A DNA stretch of 64,000 bases, taken from NCBI RefSeq assembly GCF_047126315.1, contig NZ_CP138953.1, positions 3,906,001 through 3,970,000 of the forward strand. The letters are read 5' to 3'. Below the pieces are notes generated by a model. That model was given only the letters and a program-made list of their open reading frames with translations, was not told the origin of the DNA and made no database searches. This document shows, piece by piece, positions 51,195 through 60,426 of the stretch (its first letter is position 1; each line of letters begins with the position of its first letter). The position numbers were made by a program, and so were the translations under genes. Source of the DNA: Shimia sp022448905 (lineage in GTDB: Bacteria > Pseudomonadota > Alphaproteobacteria > Rhodobacterales > Rhodobacteraceae).

Positions 51195-53299
51195 GCACTT
51201 TGGATTATCACGCGCTGAACGCGATGCTGAACCTTTATGACGGGGATGGCAAAATCCGCTTTGACGCGGATCGCATGGCGGCGCGGCAGTATTTCCTGCA
51301 GCACGTCAACCAAAATACGGTGTTTTTCCACTCATTAGATGAAAAGCTCGGCTACCTCGTGAGCGAAGGCTACTATGAAGAGGCCGTGCTGGATCAGTAC
51401 TCCAAAAACTTCATGCGCAAGATTTGGGATGAAGCTTATGCGAAGAAATTCCGCTTCCCAACCTTCCTTGGTGCGTTCAAATATTACACCTCGTACACGC
51501 TCAAAACCCGGGATGGGCAGCGGTTCCTGGAGCGCTATGAAGACCGTGTTGTGATGACTGCCCTGACGCTGGCGCGCGGTGATGAAGATCTCGCGATGTC
51601 CTTTATGGAGGAAATCCTCGAAGGCCGTTTCCAGCCCGCGACACCAACTTTCCTGAACGCCGGCAAAGCCTCGCGTGGGGAGCTGATTTCCTGCTTCCTG
51701 CTGCGTCTGGAAGACAACATGGAAAGCATCGGACGTGGCATCAACTCCGCGCTGCAGCTGTCTAAGCGTGGGGGCGGTGTGGCGCTTTTGCTGACCAACA
51801 TCCGCGAACATGGCGCGCCGATCAAAGGCATCGAAAACCAATCCTCAGGTGTGATCCCGGTGATGAAGCTGCTCGAAGACAGCTTCTCCTATGCCAACCA
51901 GCTTGGCGCACGTCAGGGCGCCGGCGCGGTATATCTGAACGCGCATCACCCTGACATCATGCGGTTTCTGGACACCAAGCGTGAAAATGCGGACGAGAAA
52001 ATCCGCATCAAAACCCTGTCGCTTGGCGTGGTGATCCCGGACATCACCTTTGAGTTGGCCAAGAAAAACGCCGACATGTATCTGTTCTCTCCGCATGACG
52101 TGGAGAAGGTTTATGGTGTGCCGTTTTCTGAAATCTCGGTCACCGAAAAATATGAGGAAATGGTCGATGACAAGCGCATTCGCAAATCCAAAGTCAATGC
52201 GCGCGAGTTCTTCCAGACCATCGCCGAAATCCAGTTTGAAAGCGGCTACCCCTATGTGATGTTTGAGGACACAGTGAACCGGATGAACCCGATTGCAGGC
52301 CGGATCAACATGTCCAACCTGTGTTCCGAAATCCTGCAGGTGAATGAGGCGTCTGAGTTCAACGATGATCTTGGCTATGCCAAAATGGGCAGCGATATCT
52401 CCTGTAACCTTGGCTCGCTGAACATCGCTAAGACCATGGATGGCAACGACCTTGGCCGCACCGTTGGGGCTGCGATCCGTGCGCTGACCGCGGTGTCGGA
52501 AATGTCGGCTATCGACTCTGTGCCGTCCGTACGCAAAGGCAATGATGACAGCCATGCCATTGGCCTTGGTCAAATGAACCTGCACGGCTATCTCGCGCGT
52601 GAGCGGGTGCACTATGGCAGCACCGAAGGCGTGGAGTTCACGTCGGTCTATTTTGCCGCTGTGGCCTATCACGCGATCCGCACGTCCTGTGACCTTGCCC
52701 AGGAACGCGGCGCAAGCTTCAAAGGCTTTGAGGCGTCCGATTATGCTTCCGGTGTCTTCTTTGACAAATACACAGACCGCGATTGGCTGCCGGAAAGTGA
52801 CACAGTGAAGGCGCTGTTTGACGGCGTTGATCTTCCGACGCGGGAGGATTGGGCGGCTTTAAAAGCGGATGTGATGAAGCACGGCTTGTTCAATCGCAAC
52901 CTTCAGGCGGTGCCGCCCACCGGCTCGATCTCCTACATCAACAACTCGACCTCCTCGATCCACCCAATCGTGTCCAAGGTCGAAATCCGCAAAGAGGGCA
53001 AGATCGGCCGCGTCTATTACCCTGCGGCCTATATGAACAACGACAATCTCGACTATTACCGCGATGCCTATGAGATTGGCCCGGAAGCGCTGATCGATAC
53101 ATATGCGGCGGCCACGGAACATGTGGATCAGGGCCTGTCGCTGACGCTGTTCTTCCCAGCAGAGGCCACCACACGAGACATCAACCGCGCACAGATTTAC
53201 GCGTGGAAAAAAGGCATCAAAACAATCTACTACGTGCGCCTGCGCCAGGATGCCCTTGAGGGCACAGAGGTTCAGGGCTGCGTTTCCTGCTCGCTGTGA
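51176..53299 (+). CDS. nrdE: Class Ib ribonucleotide reductase, large subunit
   Basis: 707 residues from MLDSELSTLDYHALN. The catalytic triad cysteines and Asn/Glu lie in LCSEILQ, NLGSLN-type segments and PTGSISYINNSTSSI; the C-terminal redox pair is GCVSC in VQGCVSCSL. The short N-terminus without an ATP-cone is the class Ib hallmark. It reduces NDPs to dNDPs, oxygen-dependent and B12-independent. Overlaps nrdI; nrdF follows 13 bp later. Confidence 0.93.
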   Translation: MLDSELSTLDYHALNAMLNLYDGDGKIRFDADRMAARQYFLQHVNQNTVFFHSLDEKLGYLVSEGYYEEAVLDQYSKNFMRKIWDEAYAKKFRFPTFLGAFKYYTSYTLKTRDGQRFLERYEDRVVMTALTLARGDEDLAMSFMEEILEGRFQPATPTFLNAGKASRGELISCFLLRLEDNMESIGRGINSALQLSKRGGGVALLLTNIREHGAPIKGIENQSSGVIPVMKLLEDSFSYANQLGARQGAGAVYLNAHHPDIMRFLDTKRENADEKIRIKTLSLGVVIPDITFELAKKNADMYLFSPHDVEKVYGVPFSEISVTEKYEEMVDDKRIRKSKVNAREFFQTIAEIQFESGYPYVMFEDTVNRMNPIAGRINMSNLCSEILQVNEASEFNDDLGYAKMGSDISCNLGSLNIAKTMDGNDLGRTVGAAIRALTAVSEMSAIDSVPSVRKGNDDSHAIGLGQMNLHGYLARERVHYGSTEGVEFTSVYFAAVAYHAIRTSCDLAQERGASFKGFEASDYASGVFFDKYTDRDWLPESDTVKALFDGVDLPTREDWAALKADVMKHGLFNRNLQAVPPTGSISYINNSTSSIHPIVSKVEIRKEGKIGRVYYPAAYMNNDNLDYYRDAYEIGPEALIDTYAAATEHVDQGLSLTLFFPAEATTRDINRAQIYAWKKGIKTIYYVRLRQDALEGTEVQGCVSCSL

Positions 53300-53312
53300 A
53301 CGGAGAGAGGCC

Positions 53313-54284
53313 ATGAAAGATATGCTAGACACCAAGATCACCCGCGCCATCAATTGGAACCGGATGGAGGATGAGAAGGACCTTGAGGTCTGGAACCGAC
53401 TGACGGTCAACTTCTGGCTGCCCGAGAAAGTGCCGCTGTCCAACGACATTCCAAGCTGGGCAACCCTGACGGACCATGAGAAGCAATTGACCATCCGCGT
53501 CTTCACCGGCTTGACGTTGCTCGACACGATCCAGAACACCGTAGGTGCACCGTCGCTGATGCCCGACGCGGTGACGCCGCACGAAGAGGCTGTGCTGACG
53601 AACATCGCTTTTATGGAAGCCGTCCATGCGCGTAGTTATTCGTCGATTTTCTCGACGTTGTGCTCGACCAAAGAGATCGACGAAGCCTTTCGCTGGTCCG
53701 AAGAAAACCCGCACCTGCAAGCCAAGGCGCGCTCCATTTTGGACACCTACGCGCCGGGCAATGACCCGCTGAAACGCAAGATCGCCAGTGTGTTTCTGGA
53801 GAGCTTCCTGTTCTATTCGGGATTTTATCTGCCGATGTACTGGTCCAGCCGCGCAAAGCTAACCAACACCGCGGACCTGATCCGTCTGATCATTCGGGAT
53901 GAGGCCGTGCATGGCTACTACATCGGTTATAAGTTTCAGCGCGGTTATGAGAAGCTGTCTGATGACAAACAGCAAGAGTTGAAAGACTACGCCTTCAACC
54001 TGATGTTTGAGCTGTACGGCATCGAAAACGAATACACCGAAGAGCTTTATGACGGCATCGGACTGACCGAGGATGTGAAAGTCTTCTTGCACTACAACGC
54101 GAACAAAGCCCTGCAAAACCTCGGCTTTGAGGCACTCTTCCCACCAGAAGTGTCGGAGGTGAACCCCGCGATCCTTGCCGCGCTCAGCCCGGACAGCGAG
54201 AACCACGACTTCTTCTCTGGGTCTGGTTCGTCCTATGTGATTGGCAAGGCAGTGGCGACCGAAGACGAAGACTGGGACTTTTGA
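53313..54284 (+). CDS. nrdF: Class Ib ribonucleotide reductase, small subunit
   Basis: 323 residues from MKDMLDTKITRAINW. Metal ligands sit in IAFMEAVHARSYSSIF and RDEAVHGYYIGYKFQ, and the radical Tyr is in the SYSSIF neighbourhood; the C-terminal EDEDWDF binds NrdE. It forms the Mn-Tyr cofactor with NrdI. The stop overlaps the next start (TGATGG). Confidence 0.93.
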   Translation: MKDMLDTKITRAINWNRMEDEKDLEVWNRLTVNFWLPEKVPLSNDIPSWATLTDHEKQLTIRVFTGLTLLDTIQNTVGAPSLMPDAVTPHEEAVLTNIAFMEAVHARSYSSIFSTLCSTKEIDEAFRWSEENPHLQAKARSILDTYAPGNDPLKRKIASVFLESFLFYSGFYLPMYWSSRAKLTNTADLIRLIIRDEAVHGYYIGYKFQRGYEKLSDDKQQELKDYAFNLMFELYGIENEYTEELYDGIGLTEDVKVFLHYNANKALQNLGFEALFPPEVSEVNPAILAALSPDSENHDFFSGSGSSYVIGKAVATEDEDWDF

Positions 54285-54670
54285 TGGCCCGAGACACGCT
54301 GACTATTGTGCGAGAATGGCATGAGGCGTTCGGGGTGCCGGTTGAGGCCGCCCCATCGATCCCGCAATCTCGGGCGCAAATGCGGCTGGCGATCCTCGAA
54401 GAAGAGGTTGCTGAGCTGCGCGCGGCGGTTGAAACAGGTGATATGGTCGAAACCCTCGACGCGCTTTGCGACATCCAATACGTGTTGGATGGCACCTTCC
54501 TCGAATTTGGCCTGCACGGCGTAAAGCAGGACGCCTTGGAAGAGGTGCATGCTTCCAACATGTCCAAACTTGGCGCGGATGGAAGGCCAGTGCTGCGAGA
54601 AGATGGCAAGGTATTGAAGGGGCCGGATTTCCGACCACCAGATTTGCAGAAGTTTCTGCCGCGTACATAA
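54284..54670 (+). CDS. MazG-like nucleotide pyrophosphohydrolase
   Basis: 128 residues. The MazG-fold Mg2+ site is EEEVAELRAAVETGDMVETL (about 39-58) with DALCDIQYVLDG as the second helix (ExxE then ExxD pattern). It would hydrolyse an NTP or dNTP to its monophosphate. Coupled by a 1-bp overlap to nrdF, it may trim dNTP pools or remove a damaged nucleotide when the class Ib enzyme runs. HisE-like activity is a less likely alternative. Confidence 0.75.
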   Translation: MARDTLTIVREWHEAFGVPVEAAPSIPQSRAQMRLAILEEEVAELRAAVETGDMVETLDALCDIQYVLDGTFLEFGLHGVKQDALEEVHASNMSKLGADGRPVLREDGKVLKGPDFRPPDLQKFLPRT

Positions 54671-54705
54671 AAACAGAGGCCGTCGCTTCAGCCCCTTTCT
54701 TGTTT

Positions 54706-55800
54706 TCAAACGTCGACCGAGACTTTGCCGATTGGGTTTGAACAGCAGGCGAGAATATAGCCAGCCTCAATGTCATCCTCGGATATCCCGCCATTGTGCA
54801 CCATGTGCACCTCTCCGGCTGTCTTCTTGACCTTGCAGGTGCCGCACACCCCAAAGGTACAGCCTGACGGGATGTTTAAACCTGCAGCGCGGGCAGCAAT
54901 CAGCACGGTGTCAGTTTCCGCCACTTTGGCCGTAACGCCTGATGTGGCAAAGTGGATTTCCGCCATCGCATCATCGTCGGGCACAACATCATCCAACGCG
55001 GGGTGTTCCGCGACGCTTTCCACAGGCGCGCCGAAGCTTTCCTGATGATAGCGATCCATGTCAAAGCCGAGACCAGCCAAGGCCTCTCGCACAGCGGTCA
55101 TAAATGGTTCAGGGCCGCAGCAATACACCTCCCGCTCCAGATAGTCCGGCGCCATCAGACCGAGCATCAGCTGATTGAACAGGCCCTGATAACCGGTCCA
55201 TGGACGATAGGGATCGGGTTCTTCCACAACAAACTTTAGATCTAGCCCCGGTGAACGGCTTGCCATCTGTTCCAATCGCTGACGGAATATGATCTCAGAC
55301 GGACGTTTGGCGCAGTTGATGAAAACGATGTCCAAATCGCGCCCTTCGTCCCACATGCAAGTGGTCATCGACATCATCGGGGTGATGCCCGAGCCTGCCG
55401 ACAGAAACAGGAATTTGTCGGATGTGCTTTGAGCGTTGGTGAAAAGCCCCGCCGGACCAATCGCCCGCAGTCGCATGCCGGGCTTGAGGTTGTCCAGCAT
55501 CCAGCGCGTGCCCATGCTATCGGACTGCGCCTTGGCGGTAATGGTGATGGATCGAGGGCGCGAGGGCGCTGAGCTGATCGTATAGGTGCGACGTACCACG
55601 CCGCCTGGCTGGTCCGGCGCCGGGATCTCTAACGTCAGGAATTGACCCGAGTCATAGGCAAAGAGGGCTCCGGAGGGCGCGCGGAAGGTGAAGCTGGCGG
55701 TGTCGGCCATTTCGGGTACCACCGACACGCATTCCAGCATCTCGCCATCATCCCAGATGGCAGGGGCGGTTGCAGGGGTAAGTTCGTTCATAACCGTCAC
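54706..55800 (-). CDS. gbcB: Glycine betaine monooxygenase reductase
   Basis: 364 residues. FAD-binding segment RRTYTISSAP, NAD-binding domain FLFLSAGSGITPMMSM, and a C-terminal plant-type [2Fe-2S] ferredoxin: CTFGVCGTCK plus ILACCSN gives the four cysteines. It passes electrons from NAD(P)H to the Rieske oxygenase whose gene it overlaps by 4 bp. Placement downstream of a B12 riboswitch ties it to cobalamin shortage. Confidence 0.88.
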   Translation of the reverse strand: MTVMNELTPATAPAIWDDGEMLECVSVVPEMADTASFTFRAPSGALFAYDSGQFLTLEIPAPDQPGGVVRRTYTISSAPSRPRSITITAKAQSDSMGTRWMLDNLKPGMRLRAIGPAGLFTNAQSTSDKFLFLSAGSGITPMMSMTTCMWDEGRDLDIVFINCAKRPSEIIFRQRLEQMASRSPGLDLKFVVEEPDPYRPWTGYQGLFNQLMLGLMAPDYLEREVYCCGPEPFMTAVREALAGLGFDMDRYHQESFGAPVESVAEHPALDDVVPDDDAMAEIHFATSGVTAKVAETDTVLIAARAAGLNIPSGCTFGVCGTCKVKKTAGEVHMVHNGGISEDDIEAGYILACCSNPIGKVSVDV

Positions 55801-57020
55801 TCCGCCGCCATAACATCAGGGGACAGGCGCGCAGCCAATGTGGCGCAGTACCAATCCACAAATTGCAACACGCCCGTTTCCTGTATTGGCGAGTAAGGAC
55901 CGGGCACATAAGCCGGGCTGTTGATGCCCTGCTGATTGTCCTCAACCACCTGTCGGTCTTCGTCGTTGGTGGCGTCCCAGACTTCGGTAAGGCGTTTGAG
56001 ATCATAGTCGACACCTTCCACTGCGTCCTTATGGACAAGCCATTTGGTCGTGACTTCGGTCTCCGTCGGGCTGATCGGGGTCACGCGGAAAACGATGGAG
56101 TGATCCGCAAGAAAGTGGTTCCAGGTTGTTGGGTAATGGAATTTGAGCAGCGAACCTGCGTCGGCAAACGGCGACCGCCCCAACCACCGGCGCACAGCGG
56201 ATTTGCCATCTAAGGTGTAGCTTTCCGCCCCTTCCTTGAGCGGCATACGGGCGAGGCGGTATTGGCCGTCGTCGCTGAGGTGAAACTGCGATGGCAAGCC
56301 AACGGCTTCGCACCGCTCAAAATGCGCTTGAAGCGCTGCTGGCGTCTCACCAGCCTCGATACCCGTTACCGCTGGGTCGTCCGGGAATGTACGGCACAAT
56401 GCCGGATGGTTGCCGCCACAGTGATAGCATTCGCGGTTGTTTTCCCACACCAGCTTCCAGTTGCCCTTCTCAATGATGCTGCTTTCGTGCACGACTTTGG
56501 CGTTTGCAAGGTCATGAGCCGCCAAATAAGGGCGAGCGACATCGGCAAAAACGTCGAAATCGGGTGCTTGATCGGCAAGGCAGATGTAAACAAGACCAGC
56601 AAGCTCTCGGCAATGCACCGGCTTCAAGCCGTGTTGGGTAGGGTCAAAATCTGCACCCATGTCGCGCGCCCAAAGGAGCGAGCCGTCCAGTTCATAAGTC
56701 CATTGATGGTAGGGGCAGACCAGCTTGGGCGCGTGGCCTTTGTGGGCTTTGCAAATCACCGAGCCGCGATGGCGGCAGGTGTTGTGAAACGCGCAGATCT
56801 GATTGTCGCTGCCCCGCACTAGGATCACATTGAAGGCGCCCACCTTGTAGGTCACATAGCTGCCCGGTTTTTCGAGTTCACAGGCGGCAATGGCAAACAA
56901 CCACTCCCGATAGTAAATGGTTTCAAGATCTGTCTGAAAGACGTCCTGGTCCGCATAAAACGCCTGTTCCAGTGCATAGCCCGGCACACGCCGCGCCAAC
57001 AACTCTATTGTTGAGGTCAT
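55797..57020 (-). CDS. gbcA: Glycine betaine monooxygenase, Rieske oxygenase subunit
   Basis: 407 residues from MTSTIELLARRVPGYAL, with AGGAGAGCC upstream; the longer open frame runs into the riboswitch. Rieske site CRHRGSVICKAH ... CPYHQWTYELDG gives CxH and CxxH. The mononuclear iron motif is NRECYHCGGNHPAL. Length and these motifs match GbcA/stachydrine-demethylase-type enzymes, which oxidatively demethylate glycine betaine to dimethylglycine, releasing formaldehyde. Other quaternary-amine substrates remain possible. Confidence 0.85.
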   Translation of the reverse strand: MTSTIELLARRVPGYALEQAFYADQDVFQTDLETIYYREWLFAIAACELEKPGSYVTYKVGAFNVILVRGSDNQICAFHNTCRHRGSVICKAHKGHAPKLVCPYHQWTYELDGSLLWARDMGADFDPTQHGLKPVHCRELAGLVYICLADQAPDFDVFADVARPYLAAHDLANAKVVHESSIIEKGNWKLVWENNRECYHCGGNHPALCRTFPDDPAVTGIEAGETPAALQAHFERCEAVGLPSQFHLSDDGQYRLARMPLKEGAESYTLDGKSAVRRWLGRSPFADAGSLLKFHYPTTWNHFLADHSIVFRVTPISPTETEVTTKWLVHKDAVEGVDYDLKRLTEVWDATNDEDRQVVEDNQQGINSPAYVPGPYSPIQETGVLQFVDWYCATLAARLSPDVMAAE

Positions 57021-57142
57021 TTGTGGCTCTCCTGCCGCACCCCGCGGCCTTGCTTGGGCGGAAGACAGGAGGACATTGGCGGAGAGCTTGAGGAGGCCAA
57101 CCGACACACGTGCCCCCACTGCCACCCGCAGTTTGACATAGA

Positions 57143-57300
57143 CGCAAGGCTGGTTTCCGGACTTGGAAGGAACTTTCGCTCGGTTCTGGCACCTTCCCGG
57201 GCTCCTCGACCCAGTGGCTGATTGCCGTCACCTAACCTTCGTTACCGTTGCGGGGGCAGTGCCGGAATTACACCGGCTTCCCAATTCTCTGCCGGTCGTT
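57143..57300 (-). ncRNA. Cobalamin riboswitch upstream of gbcAB
   Basis: On the minus strand: AAGCCGGTGTAATTCCGGCA followed by CTGCCCCCGCAAC (from about 57290 to 57250), then a GGAGCCCGGG stem and the B12-box-like AAGTCCGGAAACCAGCC ending near 57148. About 120 bp of leader follow before gbcA. Coenzyme B12 would lower expression of the oxygenase. Confidence 0.9.
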
Positions 57301-57629
57301 GTTGTCGAAGCGGCAGCACCTTACACGGAAACGATAGATCTTGTCATCGTATGCGATTGATCGCAAACGACATCTGAAGACTCAAATGCGGAACACTAAC
57401 TTAGCTTAACGCACAATTGGTGCTTCGGTCGTAGGCACTTCGATCCTCCATTGCGATACGAAAGGAACCCAACCATTCGGTGTATGGTTGGTAAGCGATC
57501 TTTCGCTGCATCTTTTGCTATCGACAGCTTTTGTTCAGAGTTGCCCATGATCAAAGGTGGAAAACCAACTCTCCCGCTCTGTCTTTCAACGTAGACACCT
57601 TGATAAGACATCGGCCATGTCTTGAATAA

Positions 57630-57644
57630 TGTTATATCATAACA
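57630..57644. promoter_or_regulatory. Zur-type box upstream of the COG0523-DUF1007-NiCoT operon
   Basis: TGTTATATCATAACA is a near-perfect palindrome (only the centre is asymmetric), 87 bp before the COG0523 start. It closely matches the box at 39234 and the known Zur core. Flanking AAT and TACT extend the symmetry slightly. Confidence 0.8.
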
Positions 57645-57731
57645 TACTAAATTACTCCGACTGATCGACCCTTCAGGTTGACTGCCTAAAGGCAGCTTTT
57701 TTGACGACTACCACTTTGACAGGAGTCAGCT

Positions 57732-58793
57732 ATGCCCGCCACACGCGTCCCCGTCACCCTGCTCACGGGCTTTTTAGGGGCTGGTAAAACGACCCTTTTG
57801 AATGCGCTTCTGGCTCATCAGGAGAACGGCCGGATAGCAGTAATTGTGAACGAGTTTGGCGAAGCTGGACTGGATCATGATCTGATTGAAACTGCCAAAG
57901 ATGATGTTGTTTTGATGCAGTCTGGCTGTTTGTGTTGCACTGTGCGTGGAGAGTTGTCCGACACCATGGCGGGGTTGATTGCGCGGCGGGATGCGGGCGA
58001 GTTTGCGTTTGATCGCGTTGTCATTGAAACGACAGGGCTGGCAGAACCGGGGCCAATTTTGCAAACGCTTTTGGTGGATCGCTCTTTGGCGCAGATCACA
58101 AGAATGGATGGGGTTGTGACGCTGGTGGACGCCGCAAACGGCGGTGCCACGTTGGATGCTCAGTTTGAGGCTGTGTCGCAGGCAGCGATTGCCGATCTCA
58201 TCATTCTAAGCAAGACAGACTTGGTTCCGTCGGAAGAGGTCATTGTTCTGGAGGAACGGCTGCGCGGATTGAACCCGACGGCCAAGATCATTCATTCGGT
58301 ACGTGGAAAAGGCATTGTGGATCAGCTCTGGGGGCTGAGTGGATTGCGTAAGGATGCCAAAAATACTGATGTGCTTGCTTGGACAACCGGCAGAAAGCCA
58401 AAAGCAGATCCGCTGGTCAATCTGTCTGGGTTTGCGCCGGCTGCGCAGCCGACAAACGCGTTTTCTCCACATGACTCCCGGATCGGTTCGGCCTCGATTG
58501 TGCTGGACGAACCCTTAATAGACGCGGCATTTGACAAGTGGCTGGATACGCTGATCGCTTTGCGTGGCAACGATATTTTGCGCGTCAAAGGCATCGTGTT
58601 TCTCCAAGGCATCGACGCGCCCTTTGTGTTTCACGGCGTGCAAAACATCTTTGATCCGCCAGTGCAGATGAAAGATTGGCCCAAAGACGACCGTCGCACT
58701 CGCATCGTGGTGATTGGTCGAGATATTTCTGAGAAAGAGCTGGCTTACAGCTTCAACATGCTGACAGCCGTCCCAAAACCGGTGAACGCGTGA
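57732..58793 (+). CDS. COG0523 metal-chaperone GTPase
   Basis: 353 residues. GFLGAGKTTLLNALL (P-loop), CxCC in QSGCLCCTVRGEL, G3-like ETTGLAEPGP, G4 SKTD, and CobW_C with RVKGIVFLQGIDAPF and FHGVQNIF. GGAG lies 9 bp before the ATG. First gene of a four-gene operon with DUF1007, a Ni/Co-type transporter and hisI, behind a Zur-type box. Zinc insertion is likely, but cobalt handling is possible from its neighbours. Confidence 0.9.
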   Translation: MPATRVPVTLLTGFLGAGKTTLLNALLAHQENGRIAVIVNEFGEAGLDHDLIETAKDDVVLMQSGCLCCTVRGELSDTMAGLIARRDAGEFAFDRVVIETTGLAEPGPILQTLLVDRSLAQITRMDGVVTLVDAANGGATLDAQFEAVSQAAIADLIILSKTDLVPSEEVIVLEERLRGLNPTAKIIHSVRGKGIVDQLWGLSGLRKDAKNTDVLAWTTGRKPKADPLVNLSGFAPAAQPTNAFSPHDSRIGSASIVLDEPLIDAAFDKWLDTLIALRGNDILRVKGIVFLQGIDAPFVFHGVQNIFDPPVQMKDWPKDDRRTRIVVIGRDISEKELAYSFNMLTAVPKPVNA

Positions 58794-59482
58794 AACGGAC
58801 AATTTCGAAGTCTCGTTTTTGGGCAGCGGTCCGGCATGTAGCGCCTGTCATTGCCTTGACGGTGTTCACTCTGAGCAGCGCCAATGCAGTACGGGCCCAC
58901 CCACATGTGTTTATTGACGGCGGCGTCGACTTTCACCTGTCCGAAAACGACACGCTCAAAGCTCTGCGTGTGACGTGGCTCTATGATGCGTTTGAAACGC
59001 TCTACATGTTGTCGTCACACGACATGTCGTTGACGCAAGACGGCGTGCTGAGCGAAGACGACCGCGTGGCGCTTACAGATCGGTTGAGCAACTGGCCGGA
59101 TGACTTTGACGGATCTGCGCACCTGACCGTGAACGGTCAGGCCGTCAATTTGGCATGGCCAAGCGGCTTGGATGTGCAAATAATCGATGGACGCCTCCGT
59201 CTCACCTTCTTGCGCGGCCTTGAACCCCCTTTGCCGCTCAAGGATGCCGACGTTGAGGTCGCGTTTTATGAATCAACCTATTTTTTCGATTTTTCGATCA
59301 CCAAAACGCCCGAAGTGATCGCCAACAAAGATAATTGCCGGGCCACCGTCATATCGTTTGAACCCAACAGGCATGACCCATTGCTCAAGGCTTTGGCGAA
59401 ACTCAGCCGCGAAGAAACACCAACAGAGGCCAATGTAGGCGCAAATTTTGCTGACAGGATCTATTTGAGATGCGGACAATAG
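58790..59482 (+). CDS. DUF1007 periplasmic protein
   Basis: 230 residues from a GTG overlapping the COG0523 stop (GTGA). A signal peptide (to about residue 36, ending VRA) is followed by HPHVFIDGGVDFHL, the family's conserved opening, with metal-binding-type histidines. DUF1007 genes typically sit before RcnA/NiCoT-type transporters, as here, and are believed to help move the metal across the periplasm. Confidence 0.85.
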   Translation: MKRTISKSRFWAAVRHVAPVIALTVFTLSSANAVRAHPHVFIDGGVDFHLSENDTLKALRVTWLYDAFETLYMLSSHDMSLTQDGVLSEDDRVALTDRLSNWPDDFDGSAHLTVNGQAVNLAWPSGLDVQIIDGRLRLTFLRGLEPPLPLKDADVEVAFYESTYFFDFSITKTPEVIANKDNCRATVISFEPNRHDPLLKALAKLSREETPTEANVGANFADRIYLRCGQ

Positions 59483-60387
59483 CTGTATTGGCCATACTTG
59501 CGCTTCTCTTTGGCGGTGCGCTTATGGTCATTGATTTTGATGCCATCGCGCAATGGGCCGCGACGGAGCAGCGTGGATTTCAAAACGGCATGGCTGATGC
59601 CATTCGCGCCCTTCGCATGGGGCAGACAGAAGCGCTTTTGGCCTTGTTTGCAGGCGCGGCTGCCTACGGTTTTTTCCATGCAGTCGGGCCTGGTCATGGC
59701 AAGGCGTTGATTGGTGGTGTCGGATTAGGCACCCAAGTGTCCGCGTCTCGCTTGCTGTTGCTTTCGGTGGCGTCCAGTTTGGCGCAATCCCTCTGGGCCA
59801 TTGTTTTGGTCTACGGCGGCTTTTGGATCTTGGAAGTCTCAGCAAATCATATGACGGCCCTCGCCGAAGATTTTCTGGCGCCGTTGAGCTATCTTGCCAT
59901 CGCGTCTGTGGGCGCGCTTTTGGTGTGGCGTGGCGCACGGTCCCTGCCGCAGGCCACGGCCCAACATCACGATGCCGATCACCACCATCATAATCACGAT
60001 CACCATTCCGATCACGATCATTCAGACTGTGGCTGTCACGCACACGGGCCATCCCCCTCGCAAGTGGCGCAGCTGAGCAGCCTTCGAGAGACCGTCGCCT
60101 TGATCACGAGCATTGCGATACGCCCTTGCACGGGCGCCATCTTCCTGTTGGTCATAGCCTGGCAAATGGATCTTCATTTGGCCGGAGTTTTGGCAGTCTT
60201 GGTTATGGGACTCGGCACCGCCTCCTTCACCGGGTTGGTGGCTGTGTCCAGCGTGGCAGCCCGCACGGCCGCCTTGGCCTCAGCAGATAACTTCAAAGCG
60301 GCAGGTGTAGCCTTTGCAGGCTTGCAAGTCCTCACCGGACTAGTGGTGATTTGGATGAGCCTGTCGCTCCTACGCTACACACTCTGA
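59470..60387 (+). CDS. Nickel/cobalt-type transporter with His-rich loop (RcnA-like)
   Basis: 305 residues, six or seven spans. FHAVGPGHGKALIGGVGLG contains the family's HxxGxxH-type metal motif. A cytoplasmic or periplasmic loop near 175-200 is histidine-rich (HHDADHHHHNHDHHSDHDHS) and binds divalent ions. RcnA exports Ni/Co; paired with DUF1007 behind a Zur-type box, this copy may instead import zinc or cobalt. Overlaps DUF1007 by 13 bp. Confidence 0.85.
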   Translation: MRTIAVLAILALLFGGALMVIDFDAIAQWAATEQRGFQNGMADAIRALRMGQTEALLALFAGAAAYGFFHAVGPGHGKALIGGVGLGTQVSASRLLLLSVASSLAQSLWAIVLVYGGFWILEVSANHMTALAEDFLAPLSYLAIASVGALLVWRGARSLPQATAQHHDADHHHHNHDHHSDHDHSDCGCHAHGPSPSQVAQLSSLRETVALITSIAIRPCTGAIFLLVIAWQMDLHLAGVLAVLVMGLGTASFTGLVAVSSVAARTAALASADNFKAAGVAFAGLQVLTGLVVIWMSLSLLRYTL

Positions 60388-60426
60388 TTTTGCCGGCGCG
60401 CCGCGCTGGCCCAAAAGGACAACGAG

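Noticed and set aside
51845..52672. 275-aa minus-strand frame opposite nrdE
   Set aside because: Antisense shadow of nrdE with low-complexity His/Phe/Val content and no start signal.
57396..57611. 71-aa frame on the minus strand between the riboswitch and the Zur-type box
   Set aside because: No ribosome site, no family, and it lies in the leader/promoter region between two divergent operons.
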